Shown one piece after another: positions 48,602 to 56,697 of a DNA stretch of 64,000 bases. Below the pieces are notes generated by a model, which made no database searches, had not been told where the DNA came from, and saw nothing but the letters and a program-made list of their open reading frames with translations. The translations under genes were made by a program, and so were the position numbers. Numbering within the stretch: position 1 is the stretch's first letter; every line of letters starts with the position of its first letter. This DNA comes from Mesorhizobium zhangyense (GTDB lineage Bacteria; Pseudomonadota; Alphaproteobacteria; Rhizobiales; Rhizobiaceae). Where the stretch lies: assembly GCF_011045115.1 (NCBI RefSeq), contig NZ_JAAKZG010000001.1, forward strand, positions 372,001 through 436,000, given 5' to 3'.

Positions 48602-49648
48602 ATGAATGAACCGCAGCCGGTACTGGATGGCGAAAGCCTTATCACCCCAACAGCCATCGCAGCCGACATGGCGGCCCTCTATCCCTCCCAAGGCAGTAGC
48701 GATCATCTCGCGACCGCGACGGCGGAACTCGGCCTTGTCCTCCATTCGGCACGGCAGTGGTTCGAGGCTGGCAATGATCCCGCGCAGACGATGCGCTGGA
48801 CTGTCGAGGCGCTGCACAAGATGCGGCGCAAAGTCGAGCCAGGTGTCTGGCAGGCGCTGATACCGCTGGCACAGGAACATCCCGTTGCCGATTATTTTCA
48901 CCAGGACCCGTTTACCCGCTGGTCGTTCGAAAAGCCTCGCGGCTATTCGGGCGATGCCCGGCTGCTCGACTTCATCTATCAGCACGAGAATATCCGGGAG
49001 GATGTGGCGGAGGCCTCTCCGATCGGCAGCGCGCTTTATGCGTACAGCAAATATTACCCCTCATGCGTGGCGGTGCGGGAGCGCCGCGATCTCCTGGCGC
49101 AGTATGTCGACGAGATTACCGAGGAGAGGGGCGGCGGGACGGAAGTGCTTGCGATCGCATCGGGCCATCTTCGCGAGGCCGGCAGTTCGGTCGCGCTGGA
49201 GCAGGGGCGCATAGCGCGCTGGGTCGCGCTTGATCAGGATCCGCTGAGCGTGGGATCGGTCGCGCGCGACTATGCCGGAACGCCCGTCGAGGCCATTGAC
49301 GGTTCCGTACGCGGCCTGCTGACGGACGCCTACAAGCTGGGCACGTTCGATTTCGTCTATTCCGCCGGCCTCTACGATTATCTCACCGACGCCGTGGCGA
49401 TCAGGCTCAACAGGCGGTGCCTGCGCATGCTCAAGCCCAAGGGCACCTTGCTGTTCGCCAACTTCTCGCCGGAACTGACCGACGACGGCTACATGGAAAC
49501 TTTCATGAACTGGGCGCTGCTGCTGCGTACCGAAGCCGATATGTGGAAGATCATCAACGCCAGCGTTGACCGCAACACGGTCGAGGCGGAGGTGTTCTTC
49601 GGCGAAAACCGCAACATCGTCTACGGTGTCATCCGCAAAAAGGACTGA
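48602..49648 (+). CDS. Class I SAM-dependent methyltransferase-like protein
   Basis: The 348-residue product has a variable N-terminal 150 residues and a Rossmann-like C-terminal half: motif I as VLAIASGHLREA, an acidic residue after strand 2 in WVALDQDPL, motif IV as FDFVYSAGLYDYL and then KGTLLFANFSPE. The GLYDYL segment resembles methyltransferases of fatty-acid methyl-ester signalling clusters, but the substrate is unknown. The 293-base gap upstream, shared with the divergent GGDEF-EAL gene, contains a possible -35 TTGAGT (48537-48542) but no certain promoter. Confidence 0.7.
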   Translation: MNEPQPVLDGESLITPTAIAADMAALYPSQGSSDHLATATAELGLVLHSARQWFEAGNDPAQTMRWTVEALHKMRRKVEPGVWQALIPLAQEHPVADYFHQDPFTRWSFEKPRGYSGDARLLDFIYQHENIREDVAEASPIGSALYAYSKYYPSCVAVRERRDLLAQYVDEITEERGGGTEVLAIASGHLREAGSSVALEQGRIARWVALDQDPLSVGSVARDYAGTPVEAIDGSVRGLLTDAYKLGTFDFVYSAGLYDYLTDAVAIRLNRRCLRMLKPKGTLLFANFSPELTDDGYMETFMNWALLLRTEADMWKIINASVDRNTVEAEVFFGENRNIVYGVIRKKD

Positions 49649-49696
49649 TCTCTCGGAATTCAGACAGGCCGCCGGCATCGCAGCAGGCCTATCAAA

Positions 49697-49732
49697 CAAA
49701 AACCCCGGCGTTTCCGCCGGGGTTTTGTTTTT
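49697..49732. terminator. Bidirectional terminator between methyltransferase gene and glnA
   Basis: CAAAAACCCCGGCG (49697-49710), loop TTTC, CGCCGGGGTTTTG (49715-49727), then TTTTT. A-rich and T-rich flanks allow termination of both converging genes. Confidence 0.92.
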
Positions 49733-49750
49733 CAGCGATGTGAACTCGCC

Positions 49751-51160
49751 TTACACCGAATAGTACATGTCGAATTCGACCGGGTGCGGGGTCATTTCGA
49801 AGCGCATCACTTCGGCCATCTTCAGTTCGATATAGGCGTCGATCTGATCGTCGTCGAAGACGCCGCCGGCCTTCAGGAAGCCGCGGTCCTTGTCGAGGCT
49901 CTGCAGGGCTTCGCGCAGCGAACCGCAGACGGTCGGGATCTTCTTCAGTTCCTTCGCCGGCAGGTCGTACAGATCCTTGTCCATCGGCTGGCCGGGGTGG
50001 ATCTTGTTCTTGATGCCGTCGAGGCCGGCCATCAGCAGGGCTGCGAAAGCGAGGTAGGGGTTCGCGCCCGGATCGGGGAAGCGGATTTCGACGCGCTTCG
50101 ACTTCGGCGACGAGCCGAAGGGGATGCGGCAAGAGGCCGAGCGGTTGCGCGCCGAATAGGCGAGCAGAACCGGTGCTTCATAGCCCGGAACCAGACGCTT
50201 GTAGGAGTTGGTCAGCGGGTTGGTGAAGGCGTTGATGGCCTTGGCGTGCTTGATGATGCCGCCGATGTAATAGAGGCAGTTTTCCGACAGGCCGGCATAT
50301 TCGTTACCGGCGAAGGTCGGCTTGCCGTCCTTCCAGATCGACATGTGCACGTGCATGCCCGAACCGTTGTCGCCGAAGATCGGCTTCGGCATGAAGGTTG
50401 CAGTCTTGCCATAGGCGTTGGCGACCTGGTGCACGACATACTTGTAAAGCAGCATCTTGTCGGCGTTGCGCACCAGTGCGTCGAACTTCACGCCGAGCTC
50501 ATGCTGGGCGGCAGCCACTTCGTGGTGGTGCTTTTCAACGCGAACGCCCATTTCGGTGAGCACGGTCAGCATTTCCGAGCGCATGTCCTGGCAGGAATCG
50601 ATCGGCGGAACCGGGAAGTAGCCGCCCTTGACGCGCGGACGATGGCCGAGGTTGCCGGTCTCGTAGTCGGTGTCGTCGTTGGACGGCAGTTCGGTCGAAT
50701 CGAGCTTGAAGCCGGTGTTGTAGGGGTCGGCCTTGTACTTGACGTCGTCAAAGACGAAGAATTCGGCTTCCGGGCCGACGAAGATGGTGTCGCCGATGCC
50801 TTCTGCCTTCATGTAGGCTTCGGCCTTCTTGGCAGTGCCGCGCGGATCGCGGTTGTAGGACTCACCGGAGACCGGATCGAGAATGTCGCACAGGATGACC
50901 ATGGTCGACTGCGCGAAGAACGGGTCCATGTGGACGGTTTCCGGATCGGGCATCAGAACCATGTCGGATTCGTTGATGGCCTTCCAGCCGGCGATGGACG
51001 AGCCGTCGAACATGACGCCATCGGCGAACATGTCTTCCTCGACCTCGGAGATATCCATCGTCACATGCTGGAGCTTGCCCTTCGGGTCGGTGAAGCGCAG
51101 ATCGACAAATTTTACGTCGTTGTCCTTGATCTGCTTGAGAATATCCTTGGCTGTCGTCAT
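49751..51160 (-). CDS. glnA: Glutamine synthetase type I
   Basis: GSI is the dodecameric ammonia-assimilating enzyme. The 469-residue product has [19 protein letters not shown] near residue 50, [10 protein letters not shown] near 130, [15 protein letters not shown] near 265 and the C-terminal adenylylation segment [12 protein letters not shown], whose Tyr is the GlnE target. Length is normal. It lies 59 bases downstream of glnB, forming glnB-glnA, and is transcribed from the sigma-54 site upstream of glnB and possibly others. Confidence 0.98.
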   Translation of the reverse strand: MTTAKDILKQIKDNDVKFVDLRFTDPKGKLQHVTMDISEVEEDMFADGVMFDGSSIAGWKAINESDMVLMPDPETVHMDPFFAQSTMVILCDILDPVSGESYNRDPRGTAKKAEAYMKAEGIGDTIFVGPEAEFFVFDDVKYKADPYNTGFKLDSTELPSNDDTDYETGNLGHRPRVKGGYFPVPPIDSCQDMRSEMLTVLTEMGVRVEKHHHEVAAAQHELGVKFDALVRNADKMLLYKYVVHQVANAYGKTATFMPKPIFGDNGSGMHVHMSIWKDGKPTFAGNEYAGLSENCLYYIGGIIKHAKAINAFTNPLTNSYKRLVPGYEAPVLLAYSARNRSASCRIPFGSSPKSKRVEIRFPDPGANPYLAFAALLMAGLDGIKNKIHPGQPMDKDLYDLPAKELKKIPTVCGSLREALQSLDKDRGFLKAGGVFDDDQIDAYIELKMAEVMRFEMTPHPVEFDMYYSV

Positions 51161-51219
51161 GTCGCGTTTCCTGTGATTTTAATGATGGCGTTGAAACGAA
51201 ATTCTGTCGGCTTGGCCGA

Positions 51220-51609
<390 letters not shown>

Positions 51610-51616
51610 TCACAAA

Positions 51617-51631
51617 GCAGGAAGCGTGCCA
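51617..51631 (-). promoter_or_regulatory. Sigma-54 promoter of glnB-glnA
   Basis: On the minus strand the sequence reads TGGCACGCTTCCTGC, with GG and GC separated by 10 bases, a close match to the -24/-12 consensus. It is 59 bases from the glnB ATG. Confidence 0.8.
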
Positions 51632-51713
51632 GATGCCTAAAGGCGCAACAAACCTTCTTCGAATCCGCAAAGATCGAAAAAAATTGCGTTTTTCGGGCAA
51701 AGCGCAGGGCGCT

Positions 51714-51738
51714 TAAGCGATACCCTGAATATCGCTTA
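51714..51738. promoter_or_regulatory. 25-bp palindrome upstream of glnB and nnr
   Basis: TAAGCGATA (51714-51722), CCCTGAA, TATCGCTTA (51730-51738) is a perfect 9-bp inverted repeat; the overlapping CGCTTAAGCG (51710-51719) is a second palindrome. It lies about 85 bases upstream of the glnB sigma-54 promoter, where an enhancer would sit, and about 180 bases upstream of nnr. It does not match the NtrC consensus well. Nothing else is recognised in the 361-base gap 51559-51919 apart from the sigma-54 promoter. Confidence 0.5.
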
Positions 51739-51919
51739 TCGGAGTGCTTTTGCAACGGGGTAAAAACTATGCAATCCGCCTAAATTTTGGGCATTTGCTT
51801 TTTGTTTGCGCCGGATTCTACGCGACGCGCGGAACATCTATCTTGTCGTCCTGCATTTCGGCGGGCCGGTGCGGTGTGCTAATCATGATTTCCCCAAAGG
51901 GGTCGAACAGGCCGCTCGC

Positions 51920-53473
51920 ATGTCGCATGAAATCCTGACACCCGATGAAATGGCCAAGGCCGATCGCCTCGCGATCGAAGGCGGTCCTTTCGATGGATAT
52001 GCGCTGATGCGCAATGCCGGCGCTGCTGTCGCGGCGCTTGTTCTGGCGCGGTTTGCCTCCGCCTCGACGGTTCATGTTCTATGCGGCCCCGGCAACAATG
52101 GCGGTGACGGCTACGTCGTCGCCAAAGCGCTCGTTGAGACAGGATGCGCCGTCAAACTCTGGGCCGAGGGATCGCCTAAGCCGGGCAGCGATGCGGCACT
52201 GGCCGCCGCAGATTGTCAGCTCAAGGCTCAGCCGCTCGGTGATTTTGAAATGAAACCCGGCGCGCTCGTTGTCGACGCGCTTTATGGGGCAGGGCTGTCG
52301 AAACCGCTTTCCGCGGAGGCTGGTCGCGCTGCACAGCTCGCCGCAGACATGAAGGTCCCGGTCGTTTCGGTCGATCTGCCGTCGGGGCTTTCGGGTGAAA
52401 GCGGCGCAACACTTGGCGAGGCTTTTCAGGCGACGATCACGGTTACCTTCGCGCGCAAGAAGCCCGGCCATCTGCTTCTGCCTGGGCGCAACCTCTGCGG
52501 CGAGGTCGTCGTTGCGGATATCGGCATCGGCGACAAGGTAATTGACGCCGTTGGCGCTCGCTGCTTCGAAAACGTGCCGGCGCTTTGGCTGGATAAGTTT
52601 CCGATGCCTGCGTTGGACGCCTACAAATACAGTCGCGGCCATGTCGGCGTCTTTTCCGGCGGGCCTTCGGCAACGGGCGCTGCCCGGCTGGCCGCGATGG
52701 CGGCGGCGCGGATCGGGGCAGGGGCGGTCACCGTGCTGTCCCCGTCGCTCTCGCTTTCCGTCAATGCCAGCCATCTGACCTCGATCATGCTGCGCAAGGC
52801 CGACACGCTGGAGGAAGTGTTCGGCTTTCTCGATGCGCGCCATCCGGAAGCGCTGGTCTACGGCCCTGGGCTGGGACCGGAGCCGGGCGTCGGAAACTTT
52901 CTTCTCGATTTGCTGGCGGCGGCGGAAAATTCGCCAAAGGGGCTCGTGCTGGATGCCGACGGGCTGACGTCGCTAGCCGCGCAGCCTGAGGCATTGTTTG
53001 CCGCCTTGCATCGCATGGGCGCGCCACGGGCGATCCTGACGCCGCATGAAGGGGAGTTTCGCCGGCTGTTTCCGGGCATTGCCGAGGACGAAAAACTGTC
53101 GAAGCTGGAAAAAGCCCGCGCCGCGTCTCGGCTTTCCAACGCCGTTGTCGTCTACAAGGGGCCGGACACGGTGATCGCAGCGCCTGACGGGCGGGCCGCG
53201 ATCAATTCCAACGGCACGCCTTTGCTGGCAACGGCAGGTTCCGGCGACGTGCTGGCGGGCATCTGCGCCGGCCTGCTGGCTCAGGGCATGCCTGCCTTCG
53301 AAGCGGGATGCGCCGCCGTCTGGATACACGCCGATGCAGCGCAGCGGTTTGGGCCGGGGCTGATCGCCGAGGATCTGCCGTTGGCGCTGCTTTCTGTCCT
53401 TCGGAATTTGCGGGAGCCCGGCGCATTGCCTGTACCACCAGGCTCCCTAGCTGCGGGGAAAACCCTGAGCTAA
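51920..53473 (+). CDS. nnr: Bifunctional NAD(P)H-hydrate epimerase/dehydratase
   Basis: This enzyme repairs hydrated NAD(P)H: the N-terminal YjeF domain epimerises NAD(P)HX and the C-terminal kinase-like domain dehydrates it with ADP or ATP. The 517-residue product begins MSHEILTPDEMAKADRLAIE, has CGPGNNGGDGYVVAKAL near residue 55 in the first domain, and GPGLGPEPG, LTPHEGEFRRLFPG and NGTPLLATAGSGDVLAG in the second. The frame opens at 51806; 51920 fits the family start, though its ribosome-binding site is weak. Confidence 0.94.
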   Translation: MSHEILTPDEMAKADRLAIEGGPFDGYALMRNAGAAVAALVLARFASASTVHVLCGPGNNGGDGYVVAKALVETGCAVKLWAEGSPKPGSDAALAAADCQLKAQPLGDFEMKPGALVVDALYGAGLSKPLSAEAGRAAQLAADMKVPVVSVDLPSGLSGESGATLGEAFQATITVTFARKKPGHLLLPGRNLCGEVVVADIGIGDKVIDAVGARCFENVPALWLDKFPMPALDAYKYSRGHVGVFSGGPSATGAARLAAMAAARIGAGAVTVLSPSLSLSVNASHLTSIMLRKADTLEEVFGFLDARHPEALVYGPGLGPEPGVGNFLLDLLAAAENSPKGLVLDADGLTSLAAQPEALFAALHRMGAPRAILTPHEGEFRRLFPGIAEDEKLSKLEKARAASRLSNAVVVYKGPDTVIAAPDGRAAINSNGTPLLATAGSGDVLAGICAGLLAQGMPAFEAGCAAVWIHADAAQRFGPGLIAEDLPLALLSVLRNLREPGALPVPPGSLAAGKTLS

Positions 53474-53852
53474 CACCGGAAAAATCCGCATGCGCGCCTC
53501 AACGCCGTGGGCGCTGTTTCGTTCCGCTGCGCATCAAGATGGAGGGGCAACTCCTGGCGGGCGGCAGTCGGGATTCGACCATTCCTGGCAAGGAGAGCCC
53601 GGGTCTTCTCCATTGTTGTGCTTGGCCAGTTTGGAGAAGGCAAACGCAAAGCCCGCCAGAAGCACAAGCACCAGTGTCAGGCGTATTGCCATCATTCATC
53701 CTGGTTGGGTGGTATCCCCGCCACTCACCTGTCCACGGCAAGTCTAGACCTTGTGAGATGAATTAAAAACCCGAGCCGTACACTTTTGATGCCTGAAGTT
53801 CTCCGCGGTCTCTGCACCGTTGGCCCGCCGCGCGAAAAGCGACGTTTTGGAA
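53474..53852. other. Intergenic region between nnr and the SDR gene
   Basis: The two larger flanking genes converge here. Apart from the 53-residue minus-strand candidate (53534-53695), the open frames in this stretch have no recognisable family. No strong terminator was seen after nnr. Confidence 0.5.
53534..53695 (-). CDS. Candidate small membrane-anchored protein
   Basis: A 53-codon frame has protein-like features: MMAIRLTLVLVLLAGFAFAF forms an N-terminal membrane or signal segment, followed by a short polar region with two cysteines (SPCQEW and PDCRPP) and a Pro-rich end. AGGA lies a few bases before the tandem ATGs. The family is not recognised. Overlapping frames in this gap look less protein-like. 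Confidence 0.45.
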   Translation of the reverse strand: MMAIRLTLVLVLLAGFAFAFSKLAKHNNGEDPGSPCQEWSNPDCRPPGVAPPS

Positions 53853-54611
53853 TCAGGCGTTGGCGCCGCCATCGATGGTCAATGCGGCTCCCGTCATGAA
53901 GCGGCCTTGTGGGCCAGCCAGCCACGCGACCAATCCGGCGATGTCGTCGGGGGAGCCGTATTTTGGTATTGCCATCCGGCCGCGCTGGGCGTCGGCATGG
54001 TCGCTGTCGGCGGGGTTCATGTCGGTGTTGGTAGAGCCGGGGTGCACGACATTGACGGTGATGCCGCGCGGGCCGAGATCGCGCGCCAGGCCCTTGGTCA
54101 GGCCGACAAGTGCCGCCTTGCTTGCCGAATAGAGGCCGATACCTGCATCCGGCACGCGTTCTGCAAGATTGCTGCCGATCGATATGATGCGTCCGCCTTC
54201 GGGCATGACGGCTGCGGCTGCCTTCGATGCGATGAACGGAGCGCGGAAATTGACCGCCATCGTTTCATCCATCTGTGCCAGCGTTACCGTGTCCAGGGGG
54301 CCGGCATGCCAGATGCCGGCGCTGTTGACGAGGATGTCGAGGCGTCCGAACTGAGCCACGGTGGTCGCCACGGATGCTTCGACGGCTTCAGCGTCCGTGT
54401 TGTCGGCCTGTATCGCCAGGGCGCGCCTGCCGAGTGCTTCGATCTCCTTCACGACGGCTTCGGCCTTTTCGGCGGAGCGCACATAGGTCAGCGCGACATC
54501 GGCACCGGCGCGGGCAAGTTGCCTTGCGATCGCGGCGCCAATACCGCGGCTGCCGCCGGTCACCAGTGCTACCTTGCCATGAAGTTCGATCGTGTTTTCA
54601 TTGGTAGACAT
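53853..54611 (-). CDS. Short-chain dehydrogenase/reductase, 3-oxoacyl-ACP reductase type
   Basis: The 252-residue product has the cofactor motif VTGGSRGIGAAIA near residue 15, NSAGI near 90, catalytic Ser in IISIGSN and the YSASKAAL Tyr/Lys pair, and the C-terminal GAALTIDGG. It is an NAD(P)-dependent oxidoreductase with unknown substrate. A GTG three codons upstream (54620) is an alternative start; ATG at 54611 is preferred. It is divergent from a TetR regulator and has an operator-like palindrome 15 bases upstream. Confidence 0.9.
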   Translation of the reverse strand: MSTNENTIELHGKVALVTGGSRGIGAAIARQLARAGADVALTYVRSAEKAEAVVKEIEALGRRALAIQADNTDAEAVEASVATTVAQFGRLDILVNSAGIWHAGPLDTVTLAQMDETMAVNFRAPFIASKAAAAVMPEGGRIISIGSNLAERVPDAGIGLYSASKAALVGLTKGLARDLGPRGITVNVVHPGSTNTDMNPADSDHADAQRGRMAIPKYGSPDDIAGLVAWLAGPQGRFMTGAALTIDGGANA

Positions 54612-54625
54612 TTTGTTCACTGCCT

Positions 54626-54647
54626 TTTTGTATCAATCAATACAAAA
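54626..54647. promoter_or_regulatory. Operator-like palindrome O1, next to the SDR start
   Basis: TTTTGTAT-CAATCA-ATACAAAA is an 8-bp perfect inverted repeat with a 6-base centre. Its core TGTATCAATCA recurs in O2 near the TetR start. It is probably bound by the divergent TetR-type repressor. Confidence 0.65.
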
Positions 54648-54681
54648 TAGATGACACTCTTGCCGAAGGCGGTCAAGGGCT

Positions 54682-54700
54682 TTATGTATCGATCATAACA
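54682..54700. promoter_or_regulatory. Operator-like palindrome O2, next to the TetR start
   Basis: TTATG-TATCGAT-CATAA is a dyad that shares the core TGTATCRATCA, and the following ACA, with O1. It lies 13 bases before the TetR ATG, suggesting autorepression. Confidence 0.6.
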
Positions 54701-54712
54701 GAAAGGTGTTCG

Positions 54713-55348
54713 ATGTCTCAGAAGGGCCGGCCACGCAGCTTCGACCGCGATGCGGCCTTGCAGCAGGCGATGCGCGTATTCTGGCAGAAGGGCTACGATG
54801 GCGCGTCGCTGTCGGACCTGACGACCGCCATGGGCATCAACTCGCCCAGCCTCTACGCCGCCTTCGGCTGCAAGGAAGCGCTGTTTCGCGAAGCGGCCGA
54901 TCTCTACAGCGCAACCGAAGGCGTCGATATCTGGAAAGCGTTCGAAAGCCCGAGCACGGCGCGGGAAGCGATGGCGAATTTTCTGCGCGCCTCGGCAATC
55001 GCGTTCAGCGAGCCCGGCGATCCCAAGGGGTGCCTGATCGTGCTTGGCGCGCTCAATCCCAGCGACGGCAATCTGGAGGTCTTCCGCGATCTGAGTCACA
55101 GGCGGCAAGCCAATGTGGAAGACTTCAAGAATCGCCTGAAGCTTGCGATCGTACAGGGCGAACTGCCGGCAACGGTCGATTGCGAGGCAGTCTCCGTCTT
55201 CTATCTCGCCGTCCAGCAGGGCATGTCGATCCAGGCGCGCGATGGAGCTTCGCGCGAAAGGCTGCTTTCGATCGGCGAAGGAGCAATGGCTGCGTGGGAC
55301 GGCCTGACCTCAGGCTCTGCGGGCATCAGCCCTTCACGCGCTCCATGA
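54713..55348 (+). CDS. TetR-family transcriptional regulator
   Basis: The 211-residue product has an N-terminal helix-turn-helix (ALQQAMRVFWQKGYDGASLS through NSPSLYAAFGCKEALF) and a helical ligand-binding domain. AAAGGTG precedes the ATG. It probably represses the divergent SDR gene and itself through O1 and O2. Its last 23 bases overlap the 3' end of the convergent DUF72 gene. Confidence 0.92.
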   Translation: MSQKGRPRSFDRDAALQQAMRVFWQKGYDGASLSDLTTAMGINSPSLYAAFGCKEALFREAADLYSATEGVDIWKAFESPSTAREAMANFLRASAIAFSEPGDPKGCLIVLGALNPSDGNLEVFRDLSHRRQANVEDFKNRLKLAIVQGELPATVDCEAVSVFYLAVQQGMSIQARDGASRERLLSIGEGAMAAWDGLTSGSAGISPSRAP

Positions 55349-56132
55349 AAGCCATGGCGCCATGCGGTGCATGAACCTTGCCGGAGGTTATGAAGTAGAC
55401 GAAGACGTCGCGCGGTTTCATCGGCGCATCGCTTGAAGGATCGGCGCGGGGCAGATCGTCCGGCACGCCGCCCTGCGCCCATGTTTTTGCACGAGCAAGC
55501 CATTCATCGAGCGCCTTCGGCGCGTAGCAGGTCGGGATATCGTCCGAGCCTGTCTGCAGCCGTGCATAGACGAAATCACCGGTGACGTCGGCAATGGCGG
55601 GGTAGGTGGCATGGTCGGCAAAGACGATGGCGACATCGTGCTTGCGCGCCAGCGCGACGAATTCCGGCACGACGAAGCTCGGATTGCGCACCTCGACGCA
55701 GTGGCGCAGTTTGACGCCGTCCTGCTTTTCCGGCAGCAGTTTCAGGAACGCGCCGAAATCGTCCTCGTCGAACTTCTTGAACGGCGCGAACTGCCATAGG
55801 ATCGGCCCGAGTTTCTCGCCAAGTGCCGCAACGCCGGATTCGAGAAACCGCATCATGGATTCGCCGGCTTCACCGAGCACCTTGCGGTTGGTGACGAAGC
55901 GGTTGCCCTTCAGCGCATAAACAAAACCGTCCGGCGCCTCATTGGCCCATTTGACGAAGGTCGGCTCCTTGAAGCTGGAATAATAGGTGCCGTTGACCTC
56001 GATGGTCGGCACCTGCCGGGTGGCGAACTGCAGCTGCTTCGCCTTGGACAGTTTTTCCGGATAGAAGGATGTGTCCCACGGCTCGAACGTCCAGCCGCCC
56101 ATGCCGGCGCGGATTTTTCCGGAACTGCTCAT
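55326..56132 (-). CDS. DUF72 (YecE-like) protein
   Basis: DUF72 proteins adopt a TIM-barrel-like fold; their function is not established. The 268-residue product has the family pattern RAGMGGWTFEPWDTSFYPEK at the start, VEVNGTYYSSFKEPTFVKWA (near residue 45) and PILWQFAPFKKFDEDD. The frame extends upstream to 56378, but the ATG at 56132 has GGAGGAGA directly before it. It may be co-transcribed with the GNAT gene 26 bases upstream. Confidence 0.9.
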   Translation of the reverse strand: MSSSGKIRAGMGGWTFEPWDTSFYPEKLSKAKQLQFATRQVPTIEVNGTYYSSFKEPTFVKWANEAPDGFVYALKGNRFVTNRKVLGEAGESMMRFLESGVAALGEKLGPILWQFAPFKKFDEDDFGAFLKLLPEKQDGVKLRHCVEVRNPSFVVPEFVALARKHDVAIVFADHATYPAIADVTGDFVYARLQTGSDDIPTCYAPKALDEWLARAKTWAQGGVPDDLPRADPSSDAPMKPRDVFVYFITSGKVHAPHGAMAFMERVKG

Positions 56133-56158
56133 TGCTTCTCCTCCGTTTCTACATTCGG

Positions 56159-56656
56159 TCAAGCGACATCGATCGCTTGGGCCTGTCCCGCATCTTCCGC
56201 AGGAGCTACATCCTTCGCCATATCGACAACTACCCAGCCTGGCCGAACGGGATTTGGCCGGCGGCCCGTCTCGTGAAAACCATAAGCCAGATAAAGCGCA
56301 ATGTTCCGCTCCATCCGGGCATTGGTGTAGAGCCGTATCTCCGGCAAGGTGGCCGCGCGAGTCCTGTCCTCCAGCCAACGCAGCAAGGTGACGCCGAGGC
56401 CCTTGCCCTGGAACGCAGGGTAGACTGCGATACTGAAGACAAGTAAATGATCTTCGTGCAGTTCGAACACCGCAAGCCCTGCCAGTTCGCCATCGCTTTC
56501 CAGCAGCCAGACCTCGCCGGCGTCAATCCGAGGTGCGTAGTCCTCGGTAACGGGGATCGGCGGTGCGCCAAACAATGCCGTGTAGGGCGCATAGGCCTGC
56601 TCGGTGAGCGCTACGACGGCCGACAAATCGTCGGAAAGTGCTCTTCTGATCTGCAT
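56159..56656 (-). CDS. GNAT-family N-acetyltransferase
   Basis: The 165-residue product has the acetyl-CoA motif VYPAFQGKGLGVTLLRWLED (near residue 77) and a following YTNARMERNIALYLAYGFHE segment typical of GNATs. The acceptor is unknown. It lies 41 bases downstream of uvrA on the same strand. Confidence 0.88.
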   Translation of the reverse strand: MQIRRALSDDLSAVVALTEQAYAPYTALFGAPPIPVTEDYAPRIDAGEVWLLESDGELAGLAVFELHEDHLLVFSIAVYPAFQGKGLGVTLLRWLEDRTRAATLPEIRLYTNARMERNIALYLAYGFHETGRRPNPVRPGWVVVDMAKDVAPAEDAGQAQAIDVA

Positions 56657-56697
56657 AGAGACCCTTTCCGAATGACTAGCGCCTTGATGCGCCCGCT

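Noticed and set aside
56133-56378. N-terminal extension of the DUF72 protein
   Set aside because: It overlaps the GNAT gene on the same strand in another frame and is Cys/Arg-rich; the ATG at 56132 has a strong ribosome-binding site.
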